Made by a program: the position numbers and the translations under genes | Assembly: GCA_024695565.1 (NCBI GenBank) | Contig: JAILHX010000076.1 | Coordinates: 1-44,572 of the forward strand | Direction: 5' to 3' | DNA: 44,572 nucleotides | DNA from: Saccharofermentans sp. | GTDB lineage: Bacteria > Bacillota_A > Clostridia > Saccharofermentanales > Saccharofermentanaceae | In this document: piece after piece, positions 1-8,047 of the stretch | Layout of the letters: each line of letters starts with the position of its first letter | Position numbering within the stretch: the stretch's first letter is position 1 | The notes under the pieces: model-generated | What the model was told of the DNA's origin: nothing | The model's database searches: none | Seen by the model: only the letters and a program-made list of their open reading frames with translations

Positions 1-1
1 C

Positions 2-640
2 GTAATCGGAATAGGCCGTTTTGGCTACCATCTTATCGATCAGCTGAACAAAGCCGGCGATGAGATCATGGCCGTGGATTCTTCCGAAGAAAGAATAACC
101 CCCGTCCTTGGAATGGTAACCAGCTCCCTCATCGGCGATGCAACAAATGAACAGTTCATAAGATCCCTCGGCGTGGAAACATTCGACGTCTGCTTCGTTG
201 CCATCGGAGATAATTTCCAGTCTTCACTGGAAACCACTGCCCTGCTCAAAGACTGCGGCGCCAAATACATCGTTGCAAGAGCTTCCAGATCGGTCCAGAA
301 GCGCTTCCTCCTCGCCACAGGCGCGGATTCTGTTGTCTTCCCCGAGAAGCAGGTAGCAGAATGGTCCGCCGTCCGTTACTGTTCCGCTGATGTTGTTGAT
401 TATCTTGATTATCCCGGCGATTATTCGATCTTCGAGGTCAATGTTCCGAAGGGATGGGTCGGTAAAAGCCTTGTCGATCTCGGAGTCAGGAGCAAGCTCC
501 ATCTGAACGTACTGTCTATAAGGCGCGAAGGCAAGTCTATACTTGAATTCCCTGCCGATTTTATTTTTGCCGAAGGTGACACGGTAACTGTCTTCGGAGC
601 AGACAAGGATCTTAAGAAGGCATTTGACATCAACTACTGA
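2..640 (+). CDS. trkA: TrkA/KtrA-family K+ uptake regulatory subunit (5' partial)
   Basis: This is the cytoplasmic regulatory subunit of a Trk/Ktr potassium transporter. It gates the membrane subunit in response to nucleotides. The reading frame is open to the left edge, and the first visible residues VIGIGRFG form the Rossmann GxGxxG nucleotide-binding loop, so only about five N-terminal residues are missing. About 212 residues are seen against roughly 220 for KtrA. An RCK-N domain fills the first ~135 residues and an RCK-C (TrkA-C) domain the rest, ending in the typical DTVTVFG segment. The membrane partner (TrkH/KtrB) would be expected just left of the window. A hairpin with a T-run follows 28 bases after the stop, so this is the last gene of its operon. 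An internal ATG at 68 is not the start because the Rossmann loop lies upstream of it. Confidence 0.93.
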   Translation, partial: VIGIGRFGYHLIDQLNKAGDEIMAVDSSEERITPVLGMVTSSLIGDATNEQFIRSLGVETFDVCFVAIGDNFQSSLETTALLKDCGAKYIVARASRSVQKRFLLATGADSVVFPEKQVAEWSAVRYCSADVVDYLDYPGDYSIFEVNVPKGWVGKSLVDLGVRSKLHLNVLSIRREGKSILEFPADFIFAEGDTVTVFGADKDLKKAFDINY

Positions 641-668
641 TATTTTAGTTACAATTGGGATACGAAGG

Positions 669-696
669 GGCTGTCTTGCTTGAGGCAGCCTTTTTC
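669..696 (+). terminator. Rho-independent terminator after trkA
   Basis: The stem GGCTGTC / GGCAGCC (one G-U pair) has an 8-base loop and is followed by TTTTT. It lies 28 bases past the trkA stop codon. Confidence 0.75.
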
Positions 697-725
697 ATTT
701 GTCGTTGTCTGTATGTTGTTGCGGA

Positions 726-973
726 AGTGTTGTACACGCATTTGTACGGCAGTGCGTTACAAATGTATGTACAAAGCATGGTTTTACGGGTGAATGTACA
801 GCAAAAGCACGGCAGGTGTTGTACAAATGTATGTACAAAGCATGGTTTTACGGGTGAATGTACAGCAAAAGCACGGCAGGTGTTGTACAAACGTGTGTAC
901 AAAACGGGGGATTCCGGGCATATGTACAGCAAAAGCACGGCAGTGCGTTACAAGTGTATGTACAAATCGGCAT
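726..973. repeat. 64-bp tandem repeat with TTGTACA-N6-TGTACAA palindromes
   Basis: Three full 64-base copies lie at 752-815, 816-879 and 880-943. A shorter partial copy precedes them (from about 726) and another follows (944 to about 973). Copies 1 and 2 are nearly identical; copy 3 has diverged in its middle. Each unit carries an inverted repeat of the form TTGTACA-N6-TGTACAA, perfect in copy 2 and slightly altered in the others, plus a conserved GCAAAAGCACGGCAG block. The unit length is not a multiple of three, and the reading frames across it are low-complexity shadows, so I do not call a gene. It sits between two convergent operons with a terminator on each side. Its role is unknown: repeated operator, non-coding RNA or neutral variable-number repeat are all possible. 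Confidence 0.9.
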
Positions 974-1052
974 GAGATGGCATTATTCGGGCGGAATCCG
1001 CTTCAGAAACGCCAACATTTCCCGTGAGCTGTTTGGAATAAACCACGGCAAC

Positions 1053-1082
1053 AAAAAACCGGCTCCCCAAGCGGGAAGCCGG
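1053..1082 (-). terminator. Terminator after ackA
   Basis: On the minus strand an inverted repeat CCGGCTTCCC / GGGGAGCCGG with a short loop is followed by TTTTTTG. It lies about 30 bases beyond the ackA stop. Confidence 0.8.
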
Positions 1083-1113
1083 CCGGCATATAGTCAATCA
1101 AATTCAGAACGGA

Positions 1114-2310
1114 TTATCTTACGAGTCTCTCAGTCTCCTGAGCGATAGCAAGTTCTTCGTTTGTAGGGATAACGCAGACTGTTACCTTTGAAGAAGGCTT
1201 GGAGATGATAGCTTCCTTGCCTCTGAGGCCGTCATTTGCTGCTTCGTCGAACTCAACGCCCATGAACTCGAGGCCTTCACACATAGCCTTTCTCATGGAG
1301 TCTGTGTTCTCTCCGATACCAGCTGTGAATACGATAACGTCAACACCGCCCATAGCAGCTGCATATGATCCGATGATCTTCTTGCCCTGGTATGCGAACA
1401 TGTCGAGTGCGAGCTGGGCTCTGTCGTTGCCTTCACTTGCAGCCTTAGCGAGATCTCTGAAGTCAGAAGAAACTCCGGAAACTCCCTGAACACCTGACTG
1501 CTTGTTGAGAAGTGTATCCATCTCGTCAGCAGTAAGGCTCTCGTTCTTCATGAGGAAAGGAACGATAGCGGGATCGATGTCACCTGTTCTTGTACCCATG
1601 CAGATGCCTGCAAGAGGTGTAAGACCCATTGATGTATCCTGGCACTTGCCGTCCTTAACGGCTGCGAATGAAGAACCGTTTCCGAGGTGGCATGTGATGA
1701 TCTTAAGATCCTCATACTTCTTGCCGAGGAAGTCAGCAACTCTGTGGCTTACATAACGGTGGGATGTTCCGTGGAAACCGTAACGGCGGATGTCGTACTT
1801 CTCGGAAAGCTCATAAGGAAGAGCATATGTGTAAGCCTTTGCGGGCATTGTCTGATGGAATGCCGTATCAAATACTGCAACCTGAGGTGTGCCTGCAGGA
1901 AGAACGTCCTCGCATGCCTCGATACCGATGAGGTTTGCGGGATTGTGGAGAGGGCCAAGAGGGAAGCAGTCTCTGATGACCTTCTTAACGTCGTCGTTAA
2001 CGATAACGGACTCGCTGTAGTACTTACCGCCGTGGAGTACTCTGTTACCTACAGCTGCGATCTCGGATACGTCAGAGATTACGCCGTGCTCAGGATCAAC
2101 AAGAGCATCGAGGATCATACGGACAGCAACCTTGTGGTCAGGCATGGGTTCTGTAGAAATGAAATCCTCCTTGCCTGCGGGCTTATATGTGAGCTTACCG
2201 TCGATTCCGATTCTCTCGGCATTACCCTTTGCGAGGACATCGCCTGTATCGATGTCGAAAAGCTGGAACTTAGCGGAAGAGCTTCCGCAGTTGATTACTA
2301 AAATCTTCAT
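1114..2310 (-). CDS. ackA: Acetate kinase
   Basis: AckA interconverts acetyl phosphate + ADP with acetate + ATP, the ATP-yielding step of acetate fermentation. At 398 residues it has the usual family length. The N-terminus shows the ASKHA phosphate-binding loop [10 protein letters not shown] (residues 7-16; many homologues have NAGSSSLK), then GNRVLHGG, the catalytic-region RYGFHGTSH, the HLGNGSS loop and the GIGENT motif near the C-terminus. The ATG start is preceded by AGGAG about 11 bases upstream. It lies 45 bases downstream of pta with no terminator between, so the two form a pta-ackA operon driven from the promoter before pta. A strong terminator follows the gene. Confidence 0.98.
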   Translation of the reverse strand: MKILVINCGSSSAKFQLFDIDTGDVLAKGNAERIGIDGKLTYKPAGKEDFISTEPMPDHKVAVRMILDALVDPEHGVISDVSEIAAVGNRVLHGGKYYSESVIVNDDVKKVIRDCFPLGPLHNPANLIGIEACEDVLPAGTPQVAVFDTAFHQTMPAKAYTYALPYELSEKYDIRRYGFHGTSHRYVSHRVADFLGKKYEDLKIITCHLGNGSSFAAVKDGKCQDTSMGLTPLAGICMGTRTGDIDPAIVPFLMKNESLTADEMDTLLNKQSGVQGVSGVSSDFRDLAKAASEGNDRAQLALDMFAYQGKKIIGSYAAAMGGVDVIVFTAGIGENTDSMRKAMCEGLEFMGVEFDEAANDGLRGKEAIISKPSSKVTVCVIPTNEELAIAQETERLVR

Positions 2311-2355
2311 TAGACTTCTTCTCCTGTCTTTATAGTTGTCTTGATCTTATGGCTA

Positions 2356-3447
2356 TTAAGCCTGTGCAGCCTGAGCCTGAACAGCTGTGATGGCAACTGT
2401 TCCTACGATATCGTCAGCGTTGCATCCGCGGGAGAGGTCATTAACAGGAAGTGCAAGACCCTGGAGGACCGGACCGTAAGCGGGAGCCTTGGCAAGTCTC
2501 TGAACGAGCTTGTAGCCGATGTTGCCTGCTTCGAGTGAAGGGAATACCAATGTGTTAGCGTGGCCTGCAACCGGTGATCCGGGTGCCTTGAGCTGACCTA
2601 CTTCTTCAACGAGAGCAGCATCTAACTGGAGCTCACCGTCAACTACAAGATCAGGATACTTCTCCTTAGCGATCTTAACTGCCTCAGCAACCTTTGTAAC
2701 ATCATCATGCTTTGCTGAACCATATGAAGAATATGAGAGCATTGCAACCTTTGCCGGAGCGCCGATGAACTGCTCGAATGACTCAGCGGAGAGCTTTGCG
2801 ATCTCTGCGAGCTTTGCAGAATCAACGTCTGTGTTAACTGCGCAGTCAGCGAAAATGAAGAGGCCGTGCTCACCAAGATCGCAGTCAGGTACGTCCATAA
2901 GGAAGAAACCTGAAACGGAAGAAATGCCGGGCTTCATCTTGAGGAGCTGGAGAGCAGGACGGATAGTGTTGCCTGTTGAATGGCAGGCACCGGAAACAGC
3001 ACCGTCTGCATCACCGCACTTGCACATGAGGCATGCATAGTACATGTAATCTGATTCCATCTGAGCCTGAGCCTTCTCGGGTGTGATGCCCTTCTTCTCA
3101 GCGTCAGCGATAAGAGCAGCAGTCTCTTCCTCAGAAAGGCCCTTCTTCTCAGCCTTCTTCTTTGCTGCAGCTACCATGGTGTCTACACCGCGGAGCTCAA
3201 CGAACTTATCAATATATTTCTGCTTGTTGGGATCGTTAAAAGGATCAACGATCGTTGCGCCTGTAATGTCAAAACCTTCGGAATTCTTAGCGATCTCTTC
3301 GGGTGTACCGATGATGATGAGGTTTGCCATATCCGCCTTAATGATCTTCTCGGCAGCCTCAAAAGTTCTCTTGTCCATTGACTCGGGAAGCACGATAGTC
3401 TTCTTGTCAGCCTTGGCTCTGGCCATGATGTCATCAATGAATGCCAT
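2356..3447 (-). CDS. pta: Phosphate acetyltransferase with an internal lysine-rich insertion
   Basis: Pta converts acetyl-CoA + phosphate to acetyl phosphate, supplying AckA downstream. Family hallmarks are visible: the N-terminal KADKKTIVLPES, KCGDADGAVSGACHSTG, and a C-terminal half with the GELQLDAAL and VAGHANTLVFPSLEAGN motifs. It has 363 residues against about 330 typical. The extra length is mostly a charged, Lys/Glu/Ala-rich helical stretch of some 25-30 residues (about residues 90-125) between the ELR segment and the MESDYMYYA segment. The ATG is preceded by AAAGGAG at good spacing, and a near-consensus sigma-A promoter lies at 3484-3512. The gene is the first of the pta-ackA operon. 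Confidence 0.97.
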   Translation of the reverse strand: MAFIDDIMARAKADKKTIVLPESMDKRTFEAAEKIIKADMANLIIIGTPEEIAKNSEGFDITGATIVDPFNDPNKQKYIDKFVELRGVDTMVAAAKKKAEKKGLSEEETAALIADAEKKGITPEKAQAQMESDYMYYACLMCKCGDADGAVSGACHSTGNTIRPALQLLKMKPGISSVSGFFLMDVPDCDLGEHGLFIFADCAVNTDVDSAKLAEIAKLSAESFEQFIGAPAKVAMLSYSSYGSAKHDDVTKVAEAVKIAKEKYPDLVVDGELQLDAALVEEVGQLKAPGSPVAGHANTLVFPSLEAGNIGYKLVQRLAKAPAYGPVLQGLALPVNDLSRGCNADDIVGTVAITAVQAQAAQA

Positions 3448-3483
3448 ATATATTTATCTCCTTTGGAATTTTTAGTCGACAAA

Positions 3484-3512
3484 AGTATACTCGCAAACCT
3501 ATATTATTTCAA
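3484..3512 (-). promoter_or_regulatory. Sigma-A-type promoter for pta-ackA
   Basis: On the minus strand TTGAAA (3507-3512) and TATACT (3484-3489) are separated by 17 bases. The pta start codon follows about 37 bases downstream of the -10 box. Confidence 0.8.
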
Positions 3513-3528
3513 ATAAAAAGAAAGGGTA

Positions 3529-4881
3529 TTACGAGGTAACCAGACGGGTGCTCAGATTCTCCCTGGAATAGAAGACATATCTGTCATTTTCTTCCCTGAA
3601 GATCATGTAAAGAGCAGGGCTCGTGGACTTGGTTGCAACCCTCTTGCCTAAAGTGTCGCAGAGCCTGTCATAGAGGTCGGTATCGCCCATAAAATATGCG
3701 AGCAGCAGGCCGTCTGCATATGCATTGAGCGCTTCCCTGCCCGAATAATTACCGGTCATTATAACGTAAGATGTATAGATTCTGCCGTTGTTCATTACCA
3801 TGCTCTTGAACTCGGCAAATGACTCGCTGTCGAGCTCGCCCACTTCGGAAAGATTTCTCATCGTCCTGACGTTATGAACGATGTCGAACGCACCTGTGCT
3901 TTGACCGCTGTAGATATAGTCGCCGCTGTCCATATTACCGATTGCCGCATAAGCGTAGAAAGCATAGCCTTCGCCGGCAAAACCGCCCTTGACCGCCATA
4001 AGCGCTCTGTCGTAAGAACCCTCCGGCAGGATGGAATTGTTTTCGAGGTCTCTGATAAGTCTTAAATTGATATTCGAGAGCAGTACGCCTTCGACTTCCT
4101 CTTCAAGTTCATCTATCTTAGTGTCGGCGCCTTCGGTATCACCGGTAAGCGTTCCGTACATCTGCTCGAGAGAACCTTCCTGCGTGGCATCGATGTCGCT
4201 TATATCTTCAAGGCTCACATAGAGCGATTCGGCATATTTGGCGACGGAGATCTGCTCCGGTATGAGCCTTCCTTCGCTGTCAAAGAGGATTCCTGCCAGA
4301 TGGCATATCTCCTTATAGTCGTCGTTATTTCCGTAGGTAACATAGTATTCCATCATAGCATCGAGCCACTCGACTGAAGCTGCAACGGTTATGATCTCTT
4401 CGTTGTTCTTCTCTTCCTCGGCATAAACAAAAGTCTTGTACGCTCCGTCGGCCAGTCTGAATCTGTTAATCACTTCGTTCTTGAGGGATACGGCATTTGC
4501 CCTGTCGCCTGAACGGACATAGCACTTAAGGAGCAGCGCCTGGTCCGTAAGCTCGTATATTCCGGAGTCTTCGGCTTCCTGTGTAACGAGTCTTCCTGCG
4601 ATCGTATAAGTAGTTGATGCGAGGATGCCGTCGCCGCCCTTTGCCACAAGGAGGTTTTTGGACCTCCCGAAAAGGTAATCGCTGACGATATTGTTATCAG
4701 CTGCTATATCGCTCCAGTCGTGACCGACATGGGTGGTCGCCGTAAGCCTTAATCTCGATCCGCCTCCGAACCTGCCGGTGTAGAACAGATAGAATACTAT
4801 GGCACCTAATGCCAGTGCGGCTATTACCGCACCTGTTATGACCTTGCTGATACCGATGTCCGCTATTGACCTTCGTTGCAT
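3529..4881 (-). CDS. Membrane-anchored protein of unknown function, possibly alpha/alpha-toroid fold
   Basis: I do not recognise this family. The protein has about 450 residues: a short basic N-terminus, one membrane segment (about residues 10-32, VITGAVIAALALGAIVFYLFYTG) and a long extracytoplasmic domain built mostly of predicted helices, with regularly spaced segments such as LLLKCYVRSGDRANAV and VEWLDAMMEYYVTYG. This spacing recalls helical-hairpin toroids of GH8-like proteins, but no catalytic motif is evident, so that is only a suggestion. The frame is open further up to a TTG at 4917. I chose ATG 4881 because it has GGCAGAG just upstream, and the TTG falls within a few bases of an extended -10 box (4920-4925), too near the likely transcription start. 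It ends just before the pta promoter with no terminator and may read through into pta-ackA. Confidence 0.7.
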   Translation of the reverse strand: MQRRSIADIGISKVITGAVIAALALGAIVFYLFYTGRFGGGSRLRLTATTHVGHDWSDIAADNNIVSDYLFGRSKNLLVAKGGDGILASTTYTIAGRLVTQEAEDSGIYELTDQALLLKCYVRSGDRANAVSLKNEVINRFRLADGAYKTFVYAEEEKNNEEIITVAASVEWLDAMMEYYVTYGNNDDYKEICHLAGILFDSEGRLIPEQISVAKYAESLYVSLEDISDIDATQEGSLEQMYGTLTGDTEGADTKIDELEEEVEGVLLSNINLRLIRDLENNSILPEGSYDRALMAVKGGFAGEGYAFYAYAAIGNMDSGDYIYSGQSTGAFDIVHNVRTMRNLSEVGELDSESFAEFKSMVMNNGRIYTSYVIMTGNYSGREALNAYADGLLLAYFMGDTDLYDRLCDTLGKRVATKSTSPALYMIFREENDRYVFYSRENLSTRLVTS

Positions 4882-4905
4882 AAACTCTGCCTTATGAAAT
4901 ATAAT
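4876..4905 (+). promoter_or_regulatory. Promoter for tmcAL, overlapping the divergent gene start
   Basis: TTGCAT (4876-4881) and TATAAT (4900-4905) are separated by 18 bases on the plus strand, 45 bases before the TTG start of tmcAL. The -35 box overlaps the ATG of the divergent gene. Confidence 0.6.
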
Positions 4906-4919
4906 CTTTACAATCAAAG

Positions 4920-4928
4920 ATTATACCA
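4920..4928 (-). promoter_or_regulatory. Extended -10 promoter for the membrane-anchored unknown gene
   Basis: The minus strand reads TGGTATAAT, a TGn extended -10 followed directly by a perfect TATAAT. No good -35 is present. The expected start of transcription near 4913 leaves ATG 4881 as the first usable codon. Confidence 0.55.
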
Positions 4929-4949
4929 AAAGCAGAGGATATACATAAA

Positions 4950-6236
4950 TTGCGGGTTATAGGAATAATTGCGGAATTTAATCCATTTCACAACGGTCAC
5001 GGGTACCTGATCAGGAAGGCCCGTGAGGCCGTAAATGACCCCCGGGCAATAGTCATGCCGGTCATGTCCGGTCATTTTACCCAGAGAGGTCTTCCCGCCA
5101 TTTGTCCCCCGCAGGTCCGTGCCAGGCAGGCTCTTCTCTGCGGCGCAGATGTAGTTATTGAACTCCCCTTCAGTTTCTCATGCGCGCCGTCCTCAAGATT
5201 TGCTGAAGGCGCAGTCTCCGAGCTCATCTCAACCGGTGTTGTAACAGATATCGCATTCGGTGTGGATACCGATGATACCGGACTCCTCAGATCACTTGCA
5301 GATCTGAACTTCGAAGAAGATGAATTATTCAACAGCAAGCTGAACGAATATATATCGACCGGGATAAGCTTCCCTCAGGCAAGGGCTTCCGCCATAAGGG
5401 ATCTGGCAGCTTCCAGGGGCATCACGGGTGATCTTGATTCCGTGCTCATAAGTCCCAATTCGATCCTCGCATTGGATTATCTGATCGCGCTTAAAAAATT
5501 CGACTGGAAGAACAGGATCAACGTTATCATGATCAGGCGCGAAGGCGAAGGATATCACGATCAGTCCATGGAGGGTGACTTCACCAGTGCAACAGCTATC
5601 CGCAGCGTTATATCGGGTCACGCTCCTCACTTCAGCCGGTCTGCCATAGCGCAAGATCTTAACGGCCACATGCCTGATCTGCCGCTCGGTGCAATGCTGT
5701 CATCAGCTTCTTCAGGCGTATTCAGATTCCCTGATTACATAAGCTACATAAGAGAAGCCATGCTTAAGGCGGCATCTTCAGACCTTGAAGATATCGCTTA
5801 TATGAGTGACGACTTATCGGGATATATTAGAAATTTTGCAGATGACATAAGACCCGGTACGATTCCGGACAGCGATCATGACCTGAATGTTTTCGAGAAC
5901 AATATATCGACAAAGAGATATACGTTGACCCGCATCTACCGCGCGCTGGCTTCCATGATGGCAGGCCAGGACAATTCCTGTCTGGCTATCAAAAGGCCGC
6001 CCTATATACGAGTCCTTGGATTTAACAGTGAGGGCAAGTACTGTCTTAAGATCATGGGCAAGTGCGCTAAGATCCCGGTCATAAACAGACCTTCAGATTG
6101 TCTGGAACTTCAGTCGGAGAACGAAGACCTTAAGAAGATCTTCGAACTCGATATGAGAGCAGCTTCGACCGGCTGGAAATTATACGGCAGAGATACCGCT
6201 TCAGAATGGGAATCGATTCCCGTTATCGTTAAGTAA
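4950..6236 (+). CDS. tmcAL: tRNA(Met) cytidine acetate ligase (TmcAL, former DUF795/YlbM)
   Basis: TmcAL makes N4-acetylcytidine at the wobble position of elongator tRNA-Met, using acetate and ATP through an acetyl-adenylate. The N-terminus GIIAEFNPFHNGH carries the nucleotidyltransferase HxGH-type motif (HNGH, residues ~14-17). Further family segments are MSGHFTQRG, the ELPFSFSCAPSSRFAEGAV region and ISPNSILALDYL. Its 428 residues match the family length of about 400-430. The start is TTG, chosen because it places the conserved GII(A/V)E motif at the very N-terminus and has AGAGG about 10 bases upstream. It is divergent from the pta-ackA side. The association of acetate-using TmcAL with acetate-producing genes is seen in other Firmicutes. 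Confidence 0.93.
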   Translation: MRVIGIIAEFNPFHNGHGYLIRKAREAVNDPRAIVMPVMSGHFTQRGLPAICPPQVRARQALLCGADVVIELPFSFSCAPSSRFAEGAVSELISTGVVTDIAFGVDTDDTGLLRSLADLNFEEDELFNSKLNEYISTGISFPQARASAIRDLAASRGITGDLDSVLISPNSILALDYLIALKKFDWKNRINVIMIRREGEGYHDQSMEGDFTSATAIRSVISGHAPHFSRSAIAQDLNGHMPDLPLGAMLSSASSGVFRFPDYISYIREAMLKAASSDLEDIAYMSDDLSGYIRNFADDIRPGTIPDSDHDLNVFENNISTKRYTLTRIYRALASMMAGQDNSCLAIKRPPYIRVLGFNSEGKYCLKIMGKCAKIPVINRPSDCLELQSENEDLKKIFELDMRAASTGWKLYGRDTASEWESIPVIVK

Positions 6237-6273
6237 TTCATCCCGGTACGGATTACAGTGAATCCTTCGGGCA

Positions 6274-6308
6274 GAATAAAACCGTCCGCCGGATAAACCG
6301 ACAGACGG
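6274..6308 (-). terminator. Terminator after rpsT
   Basis: On the minus strand an 11-bp stem with G-U pairs (6298-6308 with 6282-6292) and loop TTTAT is followed by TTTTATT. It also lies past the convergent tmcAL gene and may act weakly in both directions. Confidence 0.7.
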
Positions 6309-6333
6309 CTCTTGTTACTGATTCAAATACTAA

Positions 6334-6594
6334 TTAAGCCTTAGCAGCGTTTGCAGCCTTAGCGAGTCTGGACTTTGTTCTGGAAGCTGCATTCTTGCTC
6401 ATGTGGCCCTTAGCAGCAGCCTGATCCAATGCCTTCTGTGTTGACTGGATAGTAGCATCAAGATTCTCGCCGTTAGCGATATCAGCCTTTGCCTTCTTGA
6501 TAGTAGTGCGGATAGCACTCTTCTTGCTCTTATTGGCAGCAGCCTTCTTCTCGGAAACGTTTACACGCTTGATAGCTGATTTAATATTAGGCAT
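6334..6594 (-). CDS. rpsT: 30S ribosomal protein S20
   Basis: S20 is a primary 16S rRNA-binding protein of the small subunit. The 86-residue sequence is short, basic and alanine/lysine rich, begins MPNIKSAIKRVNVSEKKAA and contains the conserved HMSKNAASRTKSRLAK tail typical of S20. The ATG follows AAAGGAG at about 8 bases. It is a single-gene unit: its own promoter overlaps the end of the upstream methyltransferase gene and a terminator follows. Confidence 0.98.
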   Translation of the reverse strand: MPNIKSAIKRVNVSEKKAAANKSKKSAIRTTIKKAKADIANGENLDATIQSTQKALDQAAAKGHMSKNAASRTKSRLAKAANAAKA

Positions 6595-6639
6595 CTCTTT
6601 TTCTCCTTTATTAGAGTTATATCTTCAAATTACCGAAGA

Positions 6640-6668
6640 ATTGTATCACGATTGTTTTTTATTCGCAA
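6640..6668 (-). promoter_or_regulatory. Promoter for rpsT
   Basis: Minus-strand TTGCGA (6663-6668) and TACAAT (6640-6645) have 17-base spacing. The -35 box lies inside the last codons of the upstream RNA methyltransferase gene. Confidence 0.7.
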
Positions 6669-7378
6669 GCCTTTGTTGCCTCATAAAGCCCTATACTTGC
6701 GGCAATTGTTATATTCAGACTGTCAATATTGCCCGAATGCTCGATTCTGATGGGCTGGCCGATGTTTTTGAACGCCGGATCCAGGCCCGTTGCCTCATTG
6801 CCCATGATGAGCGAGAAAGGCTTATTTATCTTTGTTTCCTGCAATTTTGTACTGCCGTCCAGCATGAACGGATACAGGTTGTTATCAGGAAATCTCTTTG
6901 AATATTCTTCGAAGGTCTCGAAAACCTCGATCCTCACGCTTGCGCACGCACCCATAGACGCCCTGATTGTCTTGGGATCAAAAGGGTCAGCAGCCTTGGG
7001 GCCGACAATTGCAATATCTTCGACGCCGAAGCCCAAGCAGCTCCTTACGATTGTGCCCAGGTTACCGCAGTTGGAAGGATCGACCAGGACCATATGGTTG
7101 CCGTCTCTTATCGGCTCGGGGTTCTTCTCTATTACGCATATAACATAACAGTTATCCTTCTTAGACAGAATATTGAACGGTTTCTCCTCGACAGATACAG
7201 GAATATCGCTGCCGCAGATGGATCTGATCTTAGCTATTGTCTCTTCGGATCTGAAGGCCGGATGCAGTATGACCGCACTGACAGCATTCCTCTTCTTCAG
7301 GAGGTATTCCATCGCTATCGTAGCGCCCAGACCGTAAGTATTAGAATTATTGTTTTTATATCCTGAAACTTTAATCAA
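6659..7378 (-). CDS. SPOUT (TrmH/SpoU-family) RNA 2'-O-methyltransferase
   Basis: This predicted rRNA or tRNA ribose methyltransferase uses S-adenosylmethionine bound in a C-terminal trefoil knot. All three SPOUT motifs are present: NCGNLGTIVRSCLGFGV (motif 1, residues ~103-119, with the catalytic-type Arg), LIMGNEATGLDP (motif 2) and IRIEHSGNIDSLNITIAASIGLYEATK (motif 3, read here in two parts). The 239-residue length and short N-terminal substrate-binding region fit the RlmB/TsnR-like group; the exact RNA target cannot be told. The start is TTG with GGGAG about 8 bases upstream; no ATG is available before the conserved N-terminal part. Confidence 0.9.
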   Translation of the reverse strand: MIKVSGYKNNNSNTYGLGATIAMEYLLKKRNAVSAVILHPAFRSEETIAKIRSICGSDIPVSVEEKPFNILSKKDNCYVICVIEKNPEPIRDGNHMVLVDPSNCGNLGTIVRSCLGFGVEDIAIVGPKAADPFDPKTIRASMGACASVRIEVFETFEEYSKRFPDNNLYPFMLDGSTKLQETKINKPFSLIMGNEATGLDPAFKNIGQPIRIEHSGNIDSLNITIAASIGLYEATKACE

Positions 7379-7463
7379 ATTTTTTCTCCCAAAAATAATT
7401 TATATGTTATTATAACTAATGATGGGGAAAATGAGTGAGACATTCGCTTATAAATTTCCATCA

Positions 7464-7477
7464 ATATAGCGCTATAT
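7464..7477. promoter_or_regulatory. Perfect 14-bp palindrome before the DUF4870-like gene
   Basis: ATATAGCGCTATAT is a perfect inverted repeat just upstream of the ribosome binding site of the next gene. It may be an operator or part of the -10 region; the sequence alone does not decide this. Confidence 0.45.
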
Positions 7478-7497
7478 AAAGTAAAGGAGCAATTATC

Positions 7498-7812
7498 ATG
7501 GCAGACAATCAAAACTACTCTGAGCAGCTTCCTAAGAATGCTAAGCTGTTCTCAATCCTTTCTTACATCGGCATTCTCTGGCTGTTAGGTCTCTTGATCG
7601 CACCTGAGAAGACATCACCCTTCGTAAGAAATCACGTTAACAACGGTATCGTTCTTTCTATCTGCTTAGTTATCTGCGGAATCATTCCTTTCCTCGGTTG
7701 GGCATGCGAAATTGTAGTATTCGTATTTGCAATCATGGGAATCATTGCAGCTGCAAAGAACAATTACTACACAATCCCTCTCATCGGAGAGAAGATCAAG
7801 ATCCTCAAGTAA
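7498..7812 (+). CDS. DUF4870-like small membrane protein
   Basis: A 104-residue protein with a hydrophilic N-terminus (ADNQNYSEQLPKNAK) followed by three hydrophobic stretches: about residues 17-35, 50-65 and 66-85. The pattern SILSYIGILWLLGLLI... SPFVRNHVNNGIVLSI matches the DUF4870/Tic20-like family, in which a polar xFVRxHxxQ-type loop joins two membrane helices. The molecular role of the family is not established. The start is ATG with AAAGGAG 7-8 bases upstream. It stands alone: a palindrome precedes it and a strong terminator follows. Confidence 0.75.
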   Translation: MADNQNYSEQLPKNAKLFSILSYIGILWLLGLLIAPEKTSPFVRNHVNNGIVLSICLVICGIIPFLGWACEIVVFVFAIMGIIAAAKNNYYTIPLIGEKIKILK

Positions 7813-7838
7813 TAACAGGATTTTTAGAAGAGCTTTTG

Positions 7839-7868
7839 GAGGTGCCTCACGCGGGGCACCTCTTTTTT
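7839..7868 (+). terminator. Terminator after the DUF4870-like gene
   Basis: The perfect 8-bp stem GAGGTGCC / GGCACCTC with an 8-base loop is followed by TTTTTT. Confidence 0.88.
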
Positions 7869-7956
7869 ATGCCCTCTCCCCTTGAGCAACAATAAGGTTT
7901 CTATTCTCTAATTTATTTTAAGCGACAATAATTTAATGTTTATCGTTAAAAAGTTG

Positions 7957-7985
7957 TTGACAAAGATAAAATCGGGTAGTAGTAT
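7957..7985 (+). promoter_or_regulatory. Promoter for the DUF2975-like/XRE pair
   Basis: A perfect TTGACA -35 (7957-7962) is followed after 17 bases by TAGTAT (7980-7985). The ATG of the first gene is about 60 bases downstream. Confidence 0.65.
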
Positions 7986-8047
7986 GATGCCATCAGGAAC
8001 TAAGGGACCCTAAAAATCAATTACCTGAGGATAAGGAGATTTAGTTT

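Noticed and set aside
726..973. CRISPR array
   Set aside because: The units are full 64-base tandem copies with no variable spacers, and no cas gene is nearby.
655..1148. Three overlapping reading frames of 77-106 residues across the tandem repeat
   Set aside because: The unit length of 64 is not a multiple of three, so every frame opens by repetition; the sequences are low-complexity and have no ribosome binding site with a sensible start.
1687..2301. 204-residue reading frame opposite ackA
   Set aside because: It is an antisense shadow of a well-conserved ackA frame; no ribosome binding site or family match.
3529..4917. TTG at 4917 as start of the membrane-anchored unknown protein
   Set aside because: It lies three bases from the -10 box TATAAT on the same strand, so it would not be inside a translatable mRNA; ATG 4881 is used.
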